From contig NZ_JACIJK010000002.1 in NCBI RefSeq assembly GCF_014199305.1, forward strand, positions 372,001 to 436,000: a DNA stretch of 64,000 nt. Reading direction: 5' to 3'. This DNA is from Sphingomonas aerophila. GTDB lineage: Bacteria; Pseudomonadota; Alphaproteobacteria; Sphingomonadales; Sphingomonadaceae. This document shows, in pieces, positions 24,471 to 33,503 of the stretch. The position numbers and the translations under genes are program-made. Below the pieces are notes generated by a model. The model saw only the letters and a program-made list of their open reading frames with translations. It was not told where the DNA came from and made no database searches. Position 1 is the first letter of the stretch, and each line of letters begins with the position of its first letter.

Positions 24471-26432
24471 CTACTTGCTGACGAGCCGGCCTTCTGAGAG
24501 CGGCGCGGCGATGCGTGCGAGATCTGCGGCGGGTGCTTTGGATACCGCCCTGTCATAGGTGAGTAGCCCGTTGATCTCGTCCTCAACGTCGGTGGTCTGG
24601 GTGTAGACCGATGCGCTGAGGCCCTCTTCGCGAGCCTGGCGGATCACCTCCGTCAGCTTGCGGCGGTACCGGGCGAGGTAGTCCTGCCGGTCGGTCGCAG
24701 TCTGGTATCCCCAGTTTCGCTTGCCCGGTCGCCAGACATGACCGTCGACCGGCAGGCCGATCCCGCCATATTCGCCGATGACGATCGCCCGCGCGCTCTG
24801 CCGCGTGGGAACGTGCGGCACATCTTCGTAAGTATGCAGATCGAAGACGTCGGACACGCCCGGAGCAACGTCGAGCCAGCCGCTGTCCGCATTGACCAGC
24901 CTGCTCGGATCCATGCCCTTCACGTACCGGGCAAGGGTGGCCGAGTCGTACTGGCCCCAGCCCTCGTTGTTGACGACCCACATGACGATGGAGGGGAAGC
25001 CACGCAGCTGGCCGACCATTCGGGTCAGCTCATTCTGGTTCTGAGCCATCATGTCGGCCGACATCACCGCCTGAGACTGGCTGGAGCCGGTGACGAACTG
25101 GTCCTCCCCTCCTCCAGACGGCATGTCCTGCCAGACCAGTATCCCGAGGTGATCGGCATCGTAGTAATACCGGGCAGGCTCCACCTTGATGTGCTTGCGC
25201 ACCATGTTGAAGCCCGCGCTCTTGAGGAACACGAGGTCGCTCCTCATGGCTTCCTCGCTGGGGGGCGTCAGCAGTCCGTCTGGCCACCATCCCTGATCCA
25301 GGGTCCCGTTCTGGAATACGGGCTTGTTGTTGAGGAGGAGAGTCGGCTGGCCACGCACCGGGCCGGCCCCGACCGCGATCTTGCGCATCCCGAAATAGCT
25401 CTCAACGCGATCCCGCGGCGCTCCTGAAACCTGCGCCGTCGAGTAGGTGTCTCGTTCCCGCTCCGTAAATCGCGCGTCATAGGCGTGACGGTCTCGCTCA
25501 CTCTGCCCGGCATAGGGATCGCGCACGGTCACCAACTCGGCCGTCAAATCGTACAGAAAAGGATCGTCGGGCGACCAGAGCCGCGCGGCGGGGATGCTGA
25601 GGCTGGCGTGCCGGTTCGCCCGGATCACGGTTGACGCAATCCGCTTGCCGCCCGCGCTTGCGGTGAGCCGCACGGCGTCCGTGTCCTCGGCCCAGCCGCT
25701 CAGCGCGACATCGACTTCAACTACTCCGCGGTCGATGTCGGGCGTCGCGCGCACATCGGCGATGTGCAGCTTGGGCACCGGCTCGATCCACACTGTCTGC
25801 CAGATCCCGCTTGTCGCGGTGTACCAGATGCCGTTCGGCGTCAGTGACTGCTTGCCCCGGGGCTGGCTGCCGGCGGATGTGGGGTCGGCGACCTGCACCA
25901 CCACCTCGTTCTCGCCCGGGCGGAGGAAGGCCGCGATGTCGAAGCCGAACGAGTCAGATCCACCCTGGTGAGAACCAACCACGGCCCCATTGACCCACAC
26001 CGTTGCGGCAAAATCGACGGCGCCGAAGTTGAGCATGACGTGGCTGTCGCGCCACTCCGCCGGAACGGTGAATGTGCGCCGGTACCAGACGCGGTCATCG
26101 GGAGTCACTCGCCGCCCGACCCCGGACAGTTGAGACTCGACCGCGAACGGCACGAGTATCTGGCCGTCCATACGCGCAGGCCGGGGCGCGTTGGCCGGCG
26201 CAATGGCATAGTCCCACAGCCCGTTCAGGTTTTTCCACGCCGCCCGCTTCAGATGCGGGCGCGGATAGCTCTGCCATGCATTGGCGGGAGTGACCTGGCG
26301 CCCCCAGCGGGTAGTCAGGCTGGAATAGACCTTGTCGGTCGGGGCCGTTGGGGCGGGCGTCGTCTGGGCAGCAAGCCCGCTGGCGGCCATGGCCGCAGCC
26401 AATGCAAGCAATCTCACTGGTAGCACCCGCAT
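24471..26432 (-). CDS. GH2 family beta-glycosidase
   Basis: Secreted GH2 enzyme of about 653 residues. The frame opens at 26585, but the ATG at 26432, preceded by GAGAGGGAGGT, gives a signal peptide (LLALAAAMAASGLAAQ). The N-terminal jelly roll (LNGLWDYAI, VWYRRTFTVP, VNGAVVGSHQGG) leads into an Ig-like domain and a TIM barrel. The acid/base lies in VVNNEGWGQ (Glu about 489) and the nucleophile in VIGEYGGIG (Glu about 553). GH2 includes beta-galactosidases, beta-mannosidases and beta-glucuronidases; the sequence alone does not decide. In an N-glycan setting, beta-galactosidase or beta-mannosidase would make sense. It starts 22 bp after the ROK regulator gene and is probably cotranscribed with it. 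Confidence 0.9.
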   Translation of the reverse strand: MRVLPVRLLALAAAMAASGLAAQTTPAPTAPTDKVYSSLTTRWGRQVTPANAWQSYPRPHLKRAAWKNLNGLWDYAIAPANAPRPARMDGQILVPFAVESQLSGVGRRVTPDDRVWYRRTFTVPAEWRDSHVMLNFGAVDFAATVWVNGAVVGSHQGGSDSFGFDIAAFLRPGENEVVVQVADPTSAGSQPRGKQSLTPNGIWYTATSGIWQTVWIEPVPKLHIADVRATPDIDRGVVEVDVALSGWAEDTDAVRLTASAGGKRIASTVIRANRHASLSIPAARLWSPDDPFLYDLTAELVTVRDPYAGQSERDRHAYDARFTERERDTYSTAQVSGAPRDRVESYFGMRKIAVGAGPVRGQPTLLLNNKPVFQNGTLDQGWWPDGLLTPPSEEAMRSDLVFLKSAGFNMVRKHIKVEPARYYYDADHLGILVWQDMPSGGGEDQFVTGSSQSQAVMSADMMAQNQNELTRMVGQLRGFPSIVMWVVNNEGWGQYDSATLARYVKGMDPSRLVNADSGWLDVAPGVSDVFDLHTYEDVPHVPTRQSARAIVIGEYGGIGLPVDGHVWRPGKRNWGYQTATDRQDYLARYRRKLTEVIRQAREEGLSASVYTQTTDVEDEINGLLTYDRAVSKAPAADLARIAAPLSEGRLVSK

Positions 26433-26454
26433 ACCTCCCTCTCTTCTCTCGCGT

Positions 26455-27684
26455 TCACATCGCGATGCTGATTGCGTCCTCTCCCGAGGGGACCTTCCAA
26501 AGCGCGCCCTGCTTGGGCAGCAGGAAGTGGCTGAATGGCAGAATAGCTGCCCCAACGGCAGGAGCATCTTCTGATAGCGCCGCACGAGCTACCGGCGCGA
26601 TTGCGGGAACATAGGTGCCCTGCACCCTCATCAGTTCATTGGCGCGTTCGGCCAGGCGCTCGACCAACACGCCTGGAAGGCGTCCCCCAATCAGCACCGT
26701 AGCCGGATTGATCAGGCAATCGATGGCCGCCAACGGCGTGCACAGAGCGCGTGCCGCGTTCTCTATCCACCTCTCTACCGTTGCACCGACTGAAGCGGAT
26801 AAAGGGCCAGGCGCCACGACGTCCGCCAATGTAAAACCGTCTTCCGTCAAAAGTCGTGCAAGTCCGGACAGCGAAACGAGCTTTTGTACCTGCTCGCGCG
26901 CTCCGGTTCCGTCTTCTGCTAGCATGAAGCCCAGCTCGCCGCTCCGCCCATTTGCCCCGCGAACGTAGCCCTGATCCACGACAAACCCGCCACCCAAGCC
27001 TGAGGAGATGAGGATGTAAAAGAAGCTGCTGTGGTGTTGCCCTAGCCCAAGTTGCATCTCGCCCATCGCTGCTGCAGCCGCGTCGTTTTCGACGAAGACC
27101 GGAAGCTCAAGTGGCTTGGCGAACATCTCGCCAAAGTTCACGTCTCCCCAGGCTGAGTAAGCACCTGGACGGCCCGGCAGATCGACTGAGCTGAGGTCGT
27201 CAGGCACGGCGATCCCTACACCAACCAGCTTGCTACGATCGATCTTGGCGGACCGAAGCATGCTCGACACGGCACGGCGGTAAGCCGCACGGACGTCGCC
27301 AGGCATCGCATAGGACACCTCCTCCGAAACTCGGGCGAGCGTTTGTCCGGAAAAGTCGACAAGCACGAATGTGACGTGATCGCGGTCGATATTGACGCCC
27401 ACCGAGAAGCAACCGTCCCGCCGGATCACGAGTTTTGTCGGAGGTTGGCCCCGACCGCCCCTGCGCTGGCCAGCCTCTTCGATCAGGCCGTCCTGCAAGA
27501 GCCGCTTGGTGATGTTGGCGATCGACGGCGGAGTCAGGCCGGTGATCGTGGCAAGCTCGACGCGGGTAAGCGAACCGCCAACCCGAATAGCTTGGAGAGT
27601 CACGCGCTGGTTGTGGTCGGCAGCACGGACCAGGTTGGTACCCGAGAGCTGCGGCCGCGATCGCGCTGTAGCTGCACGCCTCAT
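26455..27684 (-). CDS. ROK-family transcriptional repressor
   Basis: NagC/XylR-type regulator of 409 residues. An N-terminal winged helix (about residues 25-90: LTRVELATITGLTPPSIANITKR, given here in two parts as LTRVELATITG and LTPPSIANITKR) precedes a ROK sugar-sensing domain with VGVNIDRDHV, VFVENDAAAAAMGE and SSGLGGGFVVDQG. The usual Cys-rich zinc motif of ROK kinases is not evident, which fits a sensor rather than an enzyme. It heads a two-gene operon with the GH2 enzyme and faces the ROK kinase/GH92/CutC operon across 243 bp. It is the only dedicated transcription factor inside the glycan locus and is the likely sensor of mannose or a mannose phosphate (inference). Confidence 0.9.
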   Translation of the reverse strand: MRRAATARSRPQLSGTNLVRAADHNQRVTLQAIRVGGSLTRVELATITGLTPPSIANITKRLLQDGLIEEAGQRRGGRGQPPTKLVIRRDGCFSVGVNIDRDHVTFVLVDFSGQTLARVSEEVSYAMPGDVRAAYRRAVSSMLRSAKIDRSKLVGVGIAVPDDLSSVDLPGRPGAYSAWGDVNFGEMFAKPLELPVFVENDAAAAAMGEMQLGLGQHHSSFFYILISSGLGGGFVVDQGYVRGANGRSGELGFMLAEDGTGAREQVQKLVSLSGLARLLTEDGFTLADVVAPGPLSASVGATVERWIENAARALCTPLAAIDCLINPATVLIGGRLPGVLVERLAERANELMRVQGTYVPAIAPVARAALSEDAPAVGAAILPFSHFLLPKQGALWKVPSGEDAISIAM

Positions 27685-27927
27685 TGGGTGCGTACTCTCT
27701 TTGCCCTACCAATCGTCAATTTACTCGGCCCTCCGTCCGTTCCTGTCTGCAGAGGGCGATCGCAATCACCCTTCGATCTGCGTGTCCAGCATCCTTAAGC
27801 TAGATACATTCTGCGGTGATCCTACCTCTGAATTGATTTATCGTCTTTATGAATTATCACCCCGTTCCATCTGGACGCTAGCTACTCGGCGTCGTGCCCT
27901 CAGCCCCCAGAAGGAGAGCAGATTCGC
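27685..27927. promoter_or_regulatory. Divergent promoter region between ROK repressor and ROK kinase operons
   Basis: This 243-bp gap has no gene. Its plus-strand half is AT-rich and contains GAATTGATTTA at 27830-27840 followed by TTTATGAATTA, an imperfect palindrome. It shares GAATTGA with the two 28-bp elements at 10525 and 24348. It must hold the promoters of both operons and is the natural place for repressor autoregulation. Confidence 0.4.
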
Positions 27928-28944
27928 GTGCGCAACTCCCCTGAGCCCGGCGTGGTGCCGCACCCGCTTCGATCCGGCACCTCTTCAATACAATCTTCGG
28001 CGTCGACCAGCGAATCAATGCTCCCCTTTGCTGGCGTCGAGCTTGGCGGCACAAAATGCGTCGCCACTCTCGCCTACGGTCCGCGAGCGCTGATTGAGCA
28101 GCACACCGTGCCGACCACGCAACCTGGCGAGACGTTGCCGGCAATCCGCGCCATCCTGGAAAGCTGGAGTGAAAGGACCGGCATCGAAGCCTTGGGCATT
28201 GCGTCCTTCGGTCCGATCGCCTTGAACCGCACATCCTCTGATTACGGCCACATCTTAGCCACCAACAAGCCGGGCTGGGTTGGCGCCGACGTCCTCGGCT
28301 CTTTGTCAGGCGGCCTTGAGCTTACAACCGGGTTCGACACCGACGTTAACGGTGCAGCACTGGCGGAGCGGCGTTGGGGAAGTGGACGAGGGCTGGACGA
28401 CTTCGCGTATGTGACAGTGGGCACCGGGATCGGCGTAGGACTACTTGTTCACGGACGCCCGACACGCGGCATTGGCCATAGCGAAATAGGGCACATCCGA
28501 GTGCCGCGTCTTCAAAACGACTTAGTTCCGAGTGTCTGCCGTTACCACGACGACTGTGTCGAAGGGCTCGCGTCAGGTAGCGCGCTATTGGCTAGGCTCG
28601 GTAACAGGGTGCTCGGCCAAGTAGCGCCGGACGATCAGCTGTGGAATCCCATAGTGGCCGCGCTGGCTTCCATGGCCCATGCTCTGGTCTGCAACAGCGG
28701 GCCGATGCGGATTGCGCTCGGAGGTGGCGTGCCCACAGCACAGCCGCACCTGCTCGATCGCGTTAACGCGGCGCTTCTAGACAGCCTCAACGGCTATATG
28801 GACCTGCCTCCCGGCCCATACATCGTTCCGCCAGAGCTCGGCGAGCTAGCCGGGCCGCTTGGATCCATCGCGCTCGCCGCCGACGCCTGCGCCGCGCGAG
28901 CTCAGCGGCCAGCCGATGCTCAACAGGAGATGATCCGCCCATGA
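27928..28944 (+). CDS. ROK-family sugar kinase (fructokinase/mannokinase type)
   Basis: Cytoplasmic hexose kinase of up to 338 residues. The N-terminal phosphate loop is GVELGGTKCVATLAYG. FDTDVNGAALAERRWG and VTVGTGIGVGLLVHG are ROK signatures. The zinc site is formed by GHIRVPR and CRYHDDCVEGLASG. The GTG at 27928 follows AAGGAG; an ATG at 28018, just before the phosphate loop, is the alternative start and would remove 30 weakly conserved residues. The closest known group is bacterial fructokinases that also use mannose. It would phosphorylate the mannose released by the mannosidases. Its stop overlaps the next GH92 start (ATGA). Confidence 0.9.
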   Translation: MRNSPEPGVVPHPLRSGTSSIQSSASTSESMLPFAGVELGGTKCVATLAYGPRALIEQHTVPTTQPGETLPAIRAILESWSERTGIEALGIASFGPIALNRTSSDYGHILATNKPGWVGADVLGSLSGGLELTTGFDTDVNGAALAERRWGSGRGLDDFAYVTVGTGIGVGLLVHGRPTRGIGHSEIGHIRVPRLQNDLVPSVCRYHDDCVEGLASGSALLARLGNRVLGQVAPDDQLWNPIVAALASMAHALVCNSGPMRIALGGGVPTAQPHLLDRVNAALLDSLNGYMDLPPGPYIVPPELGELAGPLGSIALAADACAARAQRPADAQQEMIRP

Positions 28945-31355
28945 AACGCACGATCGCCCTCACAGCCCTGCTAGTCACCGCTTCGGCCGCCATAGGGCAA
29001 GAACGTCCAGCTGAAGACCCTGCCAGCTTGGTGAATCCGTTCATCGGTACGACCAACGGCGGCAACGAATTTCCAGGCGCGGTTTTGCCCTTTGGAATGG
29101 TCTCGTTCAGCCCGGAAGAGGCGCCGCTTCCTGGCAGCGGCCTGGTGACCGCAGCGCCCGGAGGCTATGAGTGGCGCTCCAACGGAGTACGTGGCTTCGG
29201 GCTCGCTCATGTCTCCGGCAGCGGCTGTGCCGGCGCGGGCGGCGACGTACCAATCATGCCGATAACCAAAGAGGTGAAAACGTCCCCCTCTGACGGCGCG
29301 AACGCAAATCTTTACGCTGCTTATCTCGACCATGAAAAAGAGAGCGCCAGCCCAGGAACGTACTCGGCCCACCTCGGGAACGGCGTCGACGTTGATTTAG
29401 CGGCAACGCTTCGCACGGGGGCGCTGCGCCTGACCTTCCCAAAGGACGGGGCCGCCAACGTCCTGTTTCGAACGTCGGATACCCAGGTGGGATCCAGCGA
29501 TGCCTCAATCCGCATCGACGCGGCACATCGAACCGTCTCAGGTACCGTGACCAGCGGCAACTTCTGCGGTTATCTTTCATCGGATCGCCGTCAAAGCTAC
29601 TATACTCTCCACTTCGTCGCTCAGTTCGATCAGGACTTTATGGTCGGCGGCACCTGGACTGACCACGAGGTGAAACCTGGAGCTACCACGGCAAGGGGTG
29701 GCACAGGGTACGGTGACACCGGGTTTCCTGTTTCCGGCAAGGGATCGGGCGGCTGGATAAGCTTTGATCCAGCCAAGACGCGCACGATCACCGCACGCAT
29801 CGGCATTTCCTACGTCGACGAGGCCGGCGCGCTGGCCAACCTTCGTCTAGAAAACCCGAGTGGTACCGCTTTCGAGACGACCCAAGCTGCGGGCCGCGCG
29901 GCATGGAATAGACAGCTAGGCCAGATCGCCGTGACGGGAGGAGCGGACGACGACCGCACTGTGTTCACGACCGCATTGTATCACTCGTTGATTGATCCCA
30001 GCCTGATCAGTGACGTGGACGGTCGCTACCCGGGTATGGACGGGACCGTGCATCGGCTTGCCCGTGGGCAGCTCGCACAATACGCGAACTTCTCAGGGTG
30101 GGATGTGTATCGGTCGCAGCTTCAGCTCGTGACCCTGCTGAACCCGAAAGTCGGCTCCGACATCGCCCAATCGCTATTCAACCAAGCGTCGCAGAATCAT
30201 GGAGTTTGGGATCGCTGGACGCACCTGACCGGCGCAACTGGCGTGATGAACGGAGATCCGTCTGCACCTGCAATTGCCGCGATCTACTCTTTCGGCGGTC
30301 GCGACTTCGACTTGCGCGGTGCCTACCGCTCGCTTTTGCGAGCCGCTACCACGCCGACGGCCAAGGACCTAAGCCGCACCGGCTGCCCCGTCCTTTGTGT
30401 CGGACAGCGCCCCGGCCTCGATCAATGGCTCAAACTGCACTACATGCCGGTGGGCGCGCCTGGATGGGGGTCCGCAGCTGACACGCTTGAGCTAGCGGCT
30501 GCCGATTTCGGCGTAGCCCAGATCGCGCGCATGGTAGGTGACAAAACGAACGAGCGCCGGTTCCTTGAGCGCGCAGGCTGGTGGCGCAATCTTGTTCACC
30601 CGCAATCGGGCTACATTCAGCCGCGACGCGCGGATGGAAGTTGGCCGCCGTTCGATCCAGCGGCTGACGATGAATTCGTGGAGGGCAGCGGCGCCCAATA
30701 CCGCTGGATGGTACCATTCGATCCCGCAGGCCTGTTCGAGGCTATCGGGGGCCGCGATAAAGCGCTGACTGAATTGGACTCGCTTTTCCATGACAGCGCC
30801 GGTCGCTGGGCCGTGACCAAAGCAGGTCCGCTCCACGCAGAACTCGACAACGAGCCATCCATCGCTGCACCGTGGCTATATAACTTTGCGGGAGCGCCTT
30901 GGAAGACTCAAGCGGCCGTTCGCGAGGCAATGCTGAGGATCTGGACGAATACACCTGCTGGCATATCCGGCAATGACGACCTCGGCGAGATGTCGTCCTG
31001 GTACATCTGGGCCGCGATGGGACTTTATCCAGCCTATCCCGGCCGCGCAGACCTCGTCATCGGCAGCCCTCTTTTTCCCTCGATAAAGATCGAACGTCCG
31101 GGTGCGTCGATCCGAATTGAAGCGCCGGCGGCAGCCAAGGACGCACCGTACGTTCATTCGTTGCGCGTGAACGGAAGAGAAAGCCAGCGACCCTGGCTTG
31201 ACGCAAGCTTCATCCAGCGGGGAGGACATTTGCAGTTCTCATTGTCAACGGCCCCAGACAAGGATTGGGGAGCCGACGTAGAGAGTGCGCCTCCCTCGTT
31301 CCAACAGCAATGTCCGGAAGGCTGCCGCGGTCCTAGCTCCCGGCAGCGCAGATGA
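28941..31355 (+). CDS. GH92 exo-alpha-mannosidase (copy 5)
   Basis: GH92 hydrolase of 804 residues with a Sec signal peptide (MKRTIALTALLVTASAAIGQ). The N-terminal domain shows LVNPFIGTTNGGNEFPGA and PFGMVSFSPEE. Catalytic loops are FVEGSGAQYRW (Glu about 579), ELDNEPSIAAPWLY (about 635) and GNDDLGEMSSWY (about 676). DNEP in place of HGNEP is a further variation among the five copies. The middle gene of a coupled trio, it overlaps the ROK kinase upstream and cutC downstream by 4 bp each. Extra cysteines (SGSGCAGAGG, CPVLCVGQ, CPEGC) could form disulfides, which fits periplasmic location. Confidence 0.93.
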   Translation: MKRTIALTALLVTASAAIGQERPAEDPASLVNPFIGTTNGGNEFPGAVLPFGMVSFSPEEAPLPGSGLVTAAPGGYEWRSNGVRGFGLAHVSGSGCAGAGGDVPIMPITKEVKTSPSDGANANLYAAYLDHEKESASPGTYSAHLGNGVDVDLAATLRTGALRLTFPKDGAANVLFRTSDTQVGSSDASIRIDAAHRTVSGTVTSGNFCGYLSSDRRQSYYTLHFVAQFDQDFMVGGTWTDHEVKPGATTARGGTGYGDTGFPVSGKGSGGWISFDPAKTRTITARIGISYVDEAGALANLRLENPSGTAFETTQAAGRAAWNRQLGQIAVTGGADDDRTVFTTALYHSLIDPSLISDVDGRYPGMDGTVHRLARGQLAQYANFSGWDVYRSQLQLVTLLNPKVGSDIAQSLFNQASQNHGVWDRWTHLTGATGVMNGDPSAPAIAAIYSFGGRDFDLRGAYRSLLRAATTPTAKDLSRTGCPVLCVGQRPGLDQWLKLHYMPVGAPGWGSAADTLELAAADFGVAQIARMVGDKTNERRFLERAGWWRNLVHPQSGYIQPRRADGSWPPFDPAADDEFVEGSGAQYRWMVPFDPAGLFEAIGGRDKALTELDSLFHDSAGRWAVTKAGPLHAELDNEPSIAAPWLYNFAGAPWKTQAAVREAMLRIWTNTPAGISGNDDLGEMSSWYIWAAMGLYPAYPGRADLVIGSPLFPSIKIERPGASIRIEAPAAAKDAPYVHSLRVNGRESQRPWLDASFIQRGGHLQFSLSTAPDKDWGADVESAPPSFQQQCPEGCRGPSSRQRR

Positions 31356-32122
31356 CGGTTGACCGTCGGATTAGGCCCGGACTGGAAATTTGTGTTGATG
31401 AGCCAGCCGGAGTGGTTGCCGCCCTCTCCGGCGGTGCAGACCGCATTGAACTCTGCTCCGCGTTGGCAGCGGGAGGACTGACGCCGTCAACCCCGCTGGT
31501 GGAGTTCTCTTTAGGCTTAGCAGTACCCGCAGGTCTCAAGGTTCACGCAATGGTGCGCCCGCGCGCCGGCGACTTCGATTATGACTCGACGGAACTGGCC
31601 CTCGCGGTCCAAGAGGCCCGCGCACTGATCGACGTGGGCGTCCATGGACTGGTATTCGGCGCAGTACGCGAAGGTAAGATTGATGCACGGGCCCTCGCAA
31701 ACTGGGTCGGCGCGATCCGAGAGACCAGCGCCACGGTTCGACTGACGCTTCACAGGGCAATCGACGTAGTCGAAGATCCTGTCGGGGCCGTCGAGGTCGC
31801 CATAGATCTTGGCTTCGACTATATTCTGACTTCCGGCGGCGCAACAAGTGCGCCCGCCGGCGTAGCGACGATTGCCCGAATGGTGGAACGATCGGCAGAT
31901 CGTTGCCGTATCATGGCAGGCGCGGGATTGCGTGCTGAAAACGCCGCCATCGTCCTGGCCTCAGGAGTCCAGGATCTTCACGCATCGGCCAGCCGTGCTC
32001 GACCTGCTTTGCCCGATGCTTATAACGTGCTTCAACTTCCCGCGCCGCCGCGCCAGACGAACGTCAGCGAAGTGGGAGCTTTGCGGCAAGTGATCGAGAA
32101 CGAATTCTCGCGCCGTGCGTAG
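31352..32122 (+). CDS. cutC: CutC family protein
   Basis: TIM-barrel protein of 256 residues. Family signatures are GADRIELCSALAAGGLTPS, HAMVRPRAGDFDY, LTLHRAIDV and DYILTSGGA, and length is normal. No signal peptide, so cytoplasmic. The name comes from a proposed copper-homeostasis role in E. coli, but the biochemical activity is not established. Here translation is coupled to a GH92 gene (ATGA), and there are no copper genes around. This points to a role in sugar metabolism or repair rather than copper (inference). The 3' end overlaps the convergent lipoprotein gene by 59 bp. Confidence 0.9.
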   Translation: MTVDRRIRPGLEICVDEPAGVVAALSGGADRIELCSALAAGGLTPSTPLVEFSLGLAVPAGLKVHAMVRPRAGDFDYDSTELALAVQEARALIDVGVHGLVFGAVREGKIDARALANWVGAIRETSATVRLTLHRAIDVVEDPVGAVEVAIDLGFDYILTSGGATSAPAGVATIARMVERSADRCRIMAGAGLRAENAAIVLASGVQDLHASASRARPALPDAYNVLQLPAPPRQTNVSEVGALRQVIENEFSRRA

Positions 32123-32975
32123 CATTCGGCGCCAGGCCGGCTTGACGACTGAAAGTGAGCTTTGCTCGGACCGGAAAGTGGTCAGATGGATAGACCGTGC
32201 CGACGTGTGACGTATCGGTCACCACCTCTTCCGGCCTGAAACCGCGAAGAAACAGATAGTCTATCCGCTCCTGCGCTATCCCGGTGAAGTCGTGGAAGGT
32301 CTTGTCGGGACCTAGACGACTCTTGCTGGCGGCCCAAGCATCAGTGAAGTTATCTGCTAGAGACGAATAAGCGGCGCTTGACGGAGCTGCATTGAGATCG
32401 CCCGCCAAGATGAGCGGCAGATTAGCTGCTATTTGTGGTAGGCGCGCAAGGATCAATGACGCGGCTTGCTGCCGGGCATGTGCATCCTGGTCACGATGCG
32501 CGAAATGCGTGTCGACGAAGACAAACCGCCGACGGTGATGACCAAGCGTTTCGAACACACCCCAGTTTGCCAACCTGGGCAGGTCAGTGCCCCAGCTCAT
32601 GCTCCCTGGCCTGTCTGGCGTGTCCGACAGCCAGAAATCGCCCCTATCTACCAGCCGAACTCTATCAGGCCGATAGAGTATTCCCATGTGTTCATCGGTG
32701 TGCTCACCACGCCTGTCACGGCCGAACCACACGTACTTCGGCAGCGCGCGGGTTATGTCGTCCCCTTGTCGCTGAAGGAGCTCCTGAGTCCCGACTATAT
32801 CGGGGCGAGCGTTCCGGATCAGCGATACCATGACGGGACGACGCTCGCTCCAGCTATGGGGGCCGTCATCTGACGCGTATCGGACGTTAAACGTCATAAC
32901 CCGCAAAGAAGGCGCGCAAGCGGAAAGCGTGCCTAGTATTAGGACAGCGGCGGGTCGAGAGAAGAGCCGTAACAT
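32064..32975 (-). CDS. Endonuclease/exonuclease/phosphatase-fold lipoprotein
   Basis: Protein of 303 residues with a lipobox (LGTLSAC, Cys about 20), so probably an envelope lipoprotein. The metal-dependent EEP fold is shown by VMTFNVRY, the metal-binding Glu in GTQELLQRQ, DTHFAHRDQDA, the catalytic GDLNAAP and the final SDHFPV. Related proteins often sit in polysaccharide loci and may act as phosphodiesterases or phosphatases on modified sugars; the substrate here is unknown. The last 59 bp overlap the end of cutC on the other strand. Residues after the final SDHFPV strand form a short Arg-rich tail that may be a recent extension into cutC. Confidence 0.87.
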   Translation of the reverse strand: MLRLFSRPAAVLILGTLSACAPSLRVMTFNVRYASDDGPHSWSERRPVMVSLIRNARPDIVGTQELLQRQGDDITRALPKYVWFGRDRRGEHTDEHMGILYRPDRVRLVDRGDFWLSDTPDRPGSMSWGTDLPRLANWGVFETLGHHRRRFVFVDTHFAHRDQDAHARQQAASLILARLPQIAANLPLILAGDLNAAPSSAAYSSLADNFTDAWAASKSRLGPDKTFHDFTGIAQERIDYLFLRGFRPEEVVTDTSHVGTVYPSDHFPVRAKLTFSRQAGLAPNATHGARIRSRSLAAKLPLR

Positions 32976-33503
32976 CTACAATCCTCACGGTGCCTAGCTC
33001 GAGCGCTTTGCCGAGATCGAATCGGTGTGCCTCGGCCGCCATCCCGAGCCAGTTCCCGGCCCACTCCGTCGAGCATGTCGAATGCAAACACAAGGTTGTC
33101 ATCACGATCACTTGGCGAGGCGAGCCTCGTTACGAGTTCTGCCAGCCGACCACTAGCCAAACGCATCGAGAAGAAGCCGCTCGCGCTCTGACGAGCCGCC
33201 GTCAATCCGCCACAAACCTTCCGGTTTTCGCTGACGACAGAGCAACAGCTGCTGGTGACAGTAGGAGACGCTTGCGGGCCTGGCCGCCACCGGCGTGGAA
33301 GGCGGCGATCAGGCCCATGTGTTTGGCCTAATTCAGAGCTGCGCTAAGTCAGCTGCGGACCGTGGCGCCCTGAATTGGCCAGCGACTTCGCAAAGACCAG
33401 CCTTGCCCGCCTGCCCGCCTGAACGACGCTTGAGTTCAAGGGCATTCGCCAATCCCGATGTGATGCCCTAATTGGACCGTCGCACAACGAGAGGCGACGA
33501 CAC
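32976..33503. other. Gap between glycan locus and accessory operon
   Basis: I see no convincing gene in these 528 bp. An 88-codon minus-strand frame (32939-33205) overlaps the lipoprotein gene start; it has no recognisable motif. The stretch marks the boundary between the glycan locus and the recombinase-containing operon and would be the place to look for an attachment site, but I could not identify a direct repeat shared with the region after 38594. Confidence 0.5.
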
